64,000 nucleotides of DNA. Origin: Halomonas sp. KAO (GTDB lineage: Bacteria > Pseudomonadota > Gammaproteobacteria > Pseudomonadales > Halomonadaceae). The stretch's first letter is position 1. The number at the start of each line of letters is the position of its first letter. The notes beneath the pieces were generated by a model. The model did not search any database. It was not told the origin of the DNA and saw nothing but the letters and a program-made list of their open reading frames with translations. The DNA lies in contig NZ_JADNRL010000005.1 in the NCBI RefSeq assembly GCF_015595025.1, positions 62,001 through 126,000 on the forward strand, in the 5' to 3' direction. A program made the position numbers and the translations under genes. Of this stretch, positions 62,533-64,000 are shown in pieces.

Positions 62533-64000
62533 GCCCCCTCCTCGCCGCTCTCTTCCGTGAGTGTCAGCCCCACCTTGCGCGCCAGGTCGACGAACCCGGG
62601 GAAGGAGGTAGCCACGTTGGCACAGTCATCGATGATGATCTCCTCGCTCGCCCGCAGCGCAGCGATGGCGAACGACATGGCGATGCGATGGTCCTCGAGG
62701 CTGTCGATACGGCCGCCACCATAGTTGGGACCCTCGGCACTGCCTCCACCAACGATATCGATGCCATCGGGGTAGAGGGTGTGCTCGACGCCGATGGCGG
62801 CCAGCCCGTCGGCCATCGCCTGCAACCGGTCGGACTCCTTGACGCGCAGCTCTTCCGCGCCGCGCAGACGCGTGGTTCCCCGGGCATTGGCCGCGGCAAT
62901 AAACAGCGCCGGAAACTCGTCGATGGCCAGGGGCACCTGCTCCAGCGGAATACCGATGCCCTGCAGCGGCGCATGACGGATATGCAGATCGGCTACCGGT
63001 TCGCCCCCTACCTCGCGCTCGTTCTCCAGGCGCAGATCGGCTCCCATCAACTTGAGGATATTGATCACGCCGATACGAGTCGGGTTGATGCCCACATGCT
63101 CGAGCACCAGGTCCGAGCCCGGGGTTATCGCCGCGGCCACCAGGAAGAAGGTCGCCGAGGAGATATCGCTGGGCACATCGATGGGCGCCGCGGTGAGACG
63201 ACCACCACCGGAGAGCCAGCAGGTATCCCCATCACGGTGCACCGTATAGCCGAACCCGGCCAGCATGCGCTCGGTGTGATCACGGGTCGGGGCCGGTTCG
63301 CTGACCCGGGTCTCCCCCTCCGCATACAGGCCGGCAAGCAGCAGGCAGGACTTCACCTGGGCACTGGCCATGGGCATGTCGTAGGTGATGCCTTTGAGCG
63401 GACGACCACCATGGAGTCGCAGCGGCGGACGCCCCCCCTCGGCGGTGTCGATCTCGGCCCCCATCAGGCGCAGCGGGTCGGCCACCCGGTTCATCGGACG
63501 CTTGGTCAGGGAGGTATCGCCGGTGAGCACGGTATCGAAGGCCTGTCCGGCCAGCAGCCCGGCGAACAGGCGCATGGCGGTACCGGCATTGCCGACATAC
63601 AGGGGGCCAGAGGGCTTCTTGAGGCCGTGCAGGCCGACCCCATGGACGGTGACTCGTCCCTGGTTTGGCCCCTCGATGGCCACCCCCATCTCGCGGAATG
63701 CCTGAAGGGTCGCCAGACTGTCCTCTCCCTCCAGAAACCCCTTGATCTCGGTGACCCCCTCGGCCAGTGCGCCGAGCATGATGGAGCGATGGGAGATCGA
63801 CTTGTCGCCGGGAACACGAATGCGCCCGACCACGGCACCACCGGGGCTCATCCGGTAGCGCAGATTACCTTGCTGTTGCATCTGATATTCCGCCTGATAG
63901 CTGGTCTTGTTGAGCAGGGATTCGAAGTAGTGCCGAGCATGGCTGGCGCGATCGAAGATCGCCAACATGGCGTCACCATCACCACGCTCCACGGCATCAC
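62529..64000 (-). CDS. aroA: Bifunctional prephenate dehydrogenase/EPSP synthase (TyrA-AroA fusion), 5' end outside the window
   Basis: The visible part is 490 codons. The first ~42 residues ([27 protein letters not shown]) match the C-terminus of prephenate dehydrogenase, and the frame stays open to the window edge with no ribosome site, so this is a TyrA-AroA fusion as in Pseudomonas and Halomonas rather than a free AroA. The EPSP synthase part starts near [27 protein letters not shown] and has [33 protein letters not shown], the [25 protein letters not shown] motif and [14 protein letters not shown]. It joins shikimate 3-phosphate to phosphoenolpyruvate. Partial at the right end. Confidence 0.93.
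   Translation of the reverse strand, partial: DAVERGDGDAMLAIFDRASHARHYFESLLNKTSYQAEYQMQQQGNLRYRMSPGGAVVGRIRVPGDKSISHRSIMLGALAEGVTEIKGFLEGEDSLATLQAFREMGVAIEGPNQGRVTVHGVGLHGLKKPSGPLYVGNAGTAMRLFAGLLAGQAFDTVLTGDTSLTKRPMNRVADPLRLMGAEIDTAEGGRPPLRLHGGRPLKGITYDMPMASAQVKSCLLLAGLYAEGETRVSEPAPTRDHTERMLAGFGYTVHRDGDTCWLSGGGRLTAAPIDVPSDISSATFFLVAAAITPGSDLVLEHVGINPTRIGVINILKLMGADLRLENEREVGGEPVADLHIRHAPLQGIGIPLEQVPLAIDEFPALFIAAANARGTTRLRGAEELRVKESDRLQAMADGLAAIGVEHTLYPDGIDIVGGGSAEGPNYGGGRIDSLEDHRIAMSFAIAALRASEEIIIDDCANVATSFPGFVDLARKVGLTLTEESGEEGA

Overview
The window is about 64 kb of GC-rich bacterial chromosome. Gene content points to a halophilic gammaproteobacterium, most likely Halomonadaceae. The evidence is an MvaT-type H-NS protein, a tyrA-aroA fusion followed by cmk and rpsA, a cioAB-type bd oxidase, a BCCT osmolyte transporter, a TRAP uptake system and very high GC at third codon positions. 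This is inferred from gene content only. No tRNA, rRNA, CRISPR array, insertion sequence or prophage was found. Most of the window reads as core genome.

Layout. At 0.1-2.7 kb are a CIA30-fold protein, an unknown 85-residue protein and an amidase. At 2.7-12.2 kb, on the minus strand, lies the most unusual locus: an SMC-type ATPase with GKT and YLP motifs, a MukE-like and a MukF-like subunit and a TOPRIM protein (order C-B-A-D), followed by rmuC and a DUF4236 gene. It resembles the Wadjet/MksBEFG plasmid-defence machines but is divergent in motifs and gene order. At 12.4-22 kb are a 33-codon small ORF with its own promoter, an M48 protease, nfo, a TRAP operon, an FAD-linked 2-hydroxyacid oxidase, a small lipoprotein, a MITE-like repeat, a DUF938 methyltransferase, rluF and a SEC-C protein. 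At 22-26.4 kb are a BCCT carrier and hrpB.

At 26.4-36.5 kb is a purine-catabolism block: a RutR-like repressor divergent from xdhABC, with a perfect TGACC-N4-GGTCA palindrome between them, then guaD, an AzgA-type purine permease and a convergent adenine deaminase. Together these would import purines, deaminate adenine and guanine, and oxidise hypoxanthine and xanthine. At 36.5-44.4 kb, on the minus strand, is cioA-cioB-cydD-cydC ending in a translationally coupled DUF4139 membrane protein. At 44.6-49.5 kb are a CaCA antiporter and pqiABC.

At 49.6-58.7 kb are rhlE, an unknown 184-residue protein, a CynX/NimT-family transporter, a type I asparaginase, DUF2789, trhP (tRNA U34 hydroxylation) and a queC-queE-queD queuosine operon, then a YkgJ-family gene that appears frameshifted. 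At 58.7-64 kb, on the minus strand, are an unknown coiled-coil protein, mvaT, rpsA with a textbook terminator, cmk, and the AroA part of a TyrA-AroA fusion that runs off the window.

Common themes are four-base ATGA or TGATG overlaps inside operons, and short in-frame tandem duplications (15 or 18 bp) in several genes.
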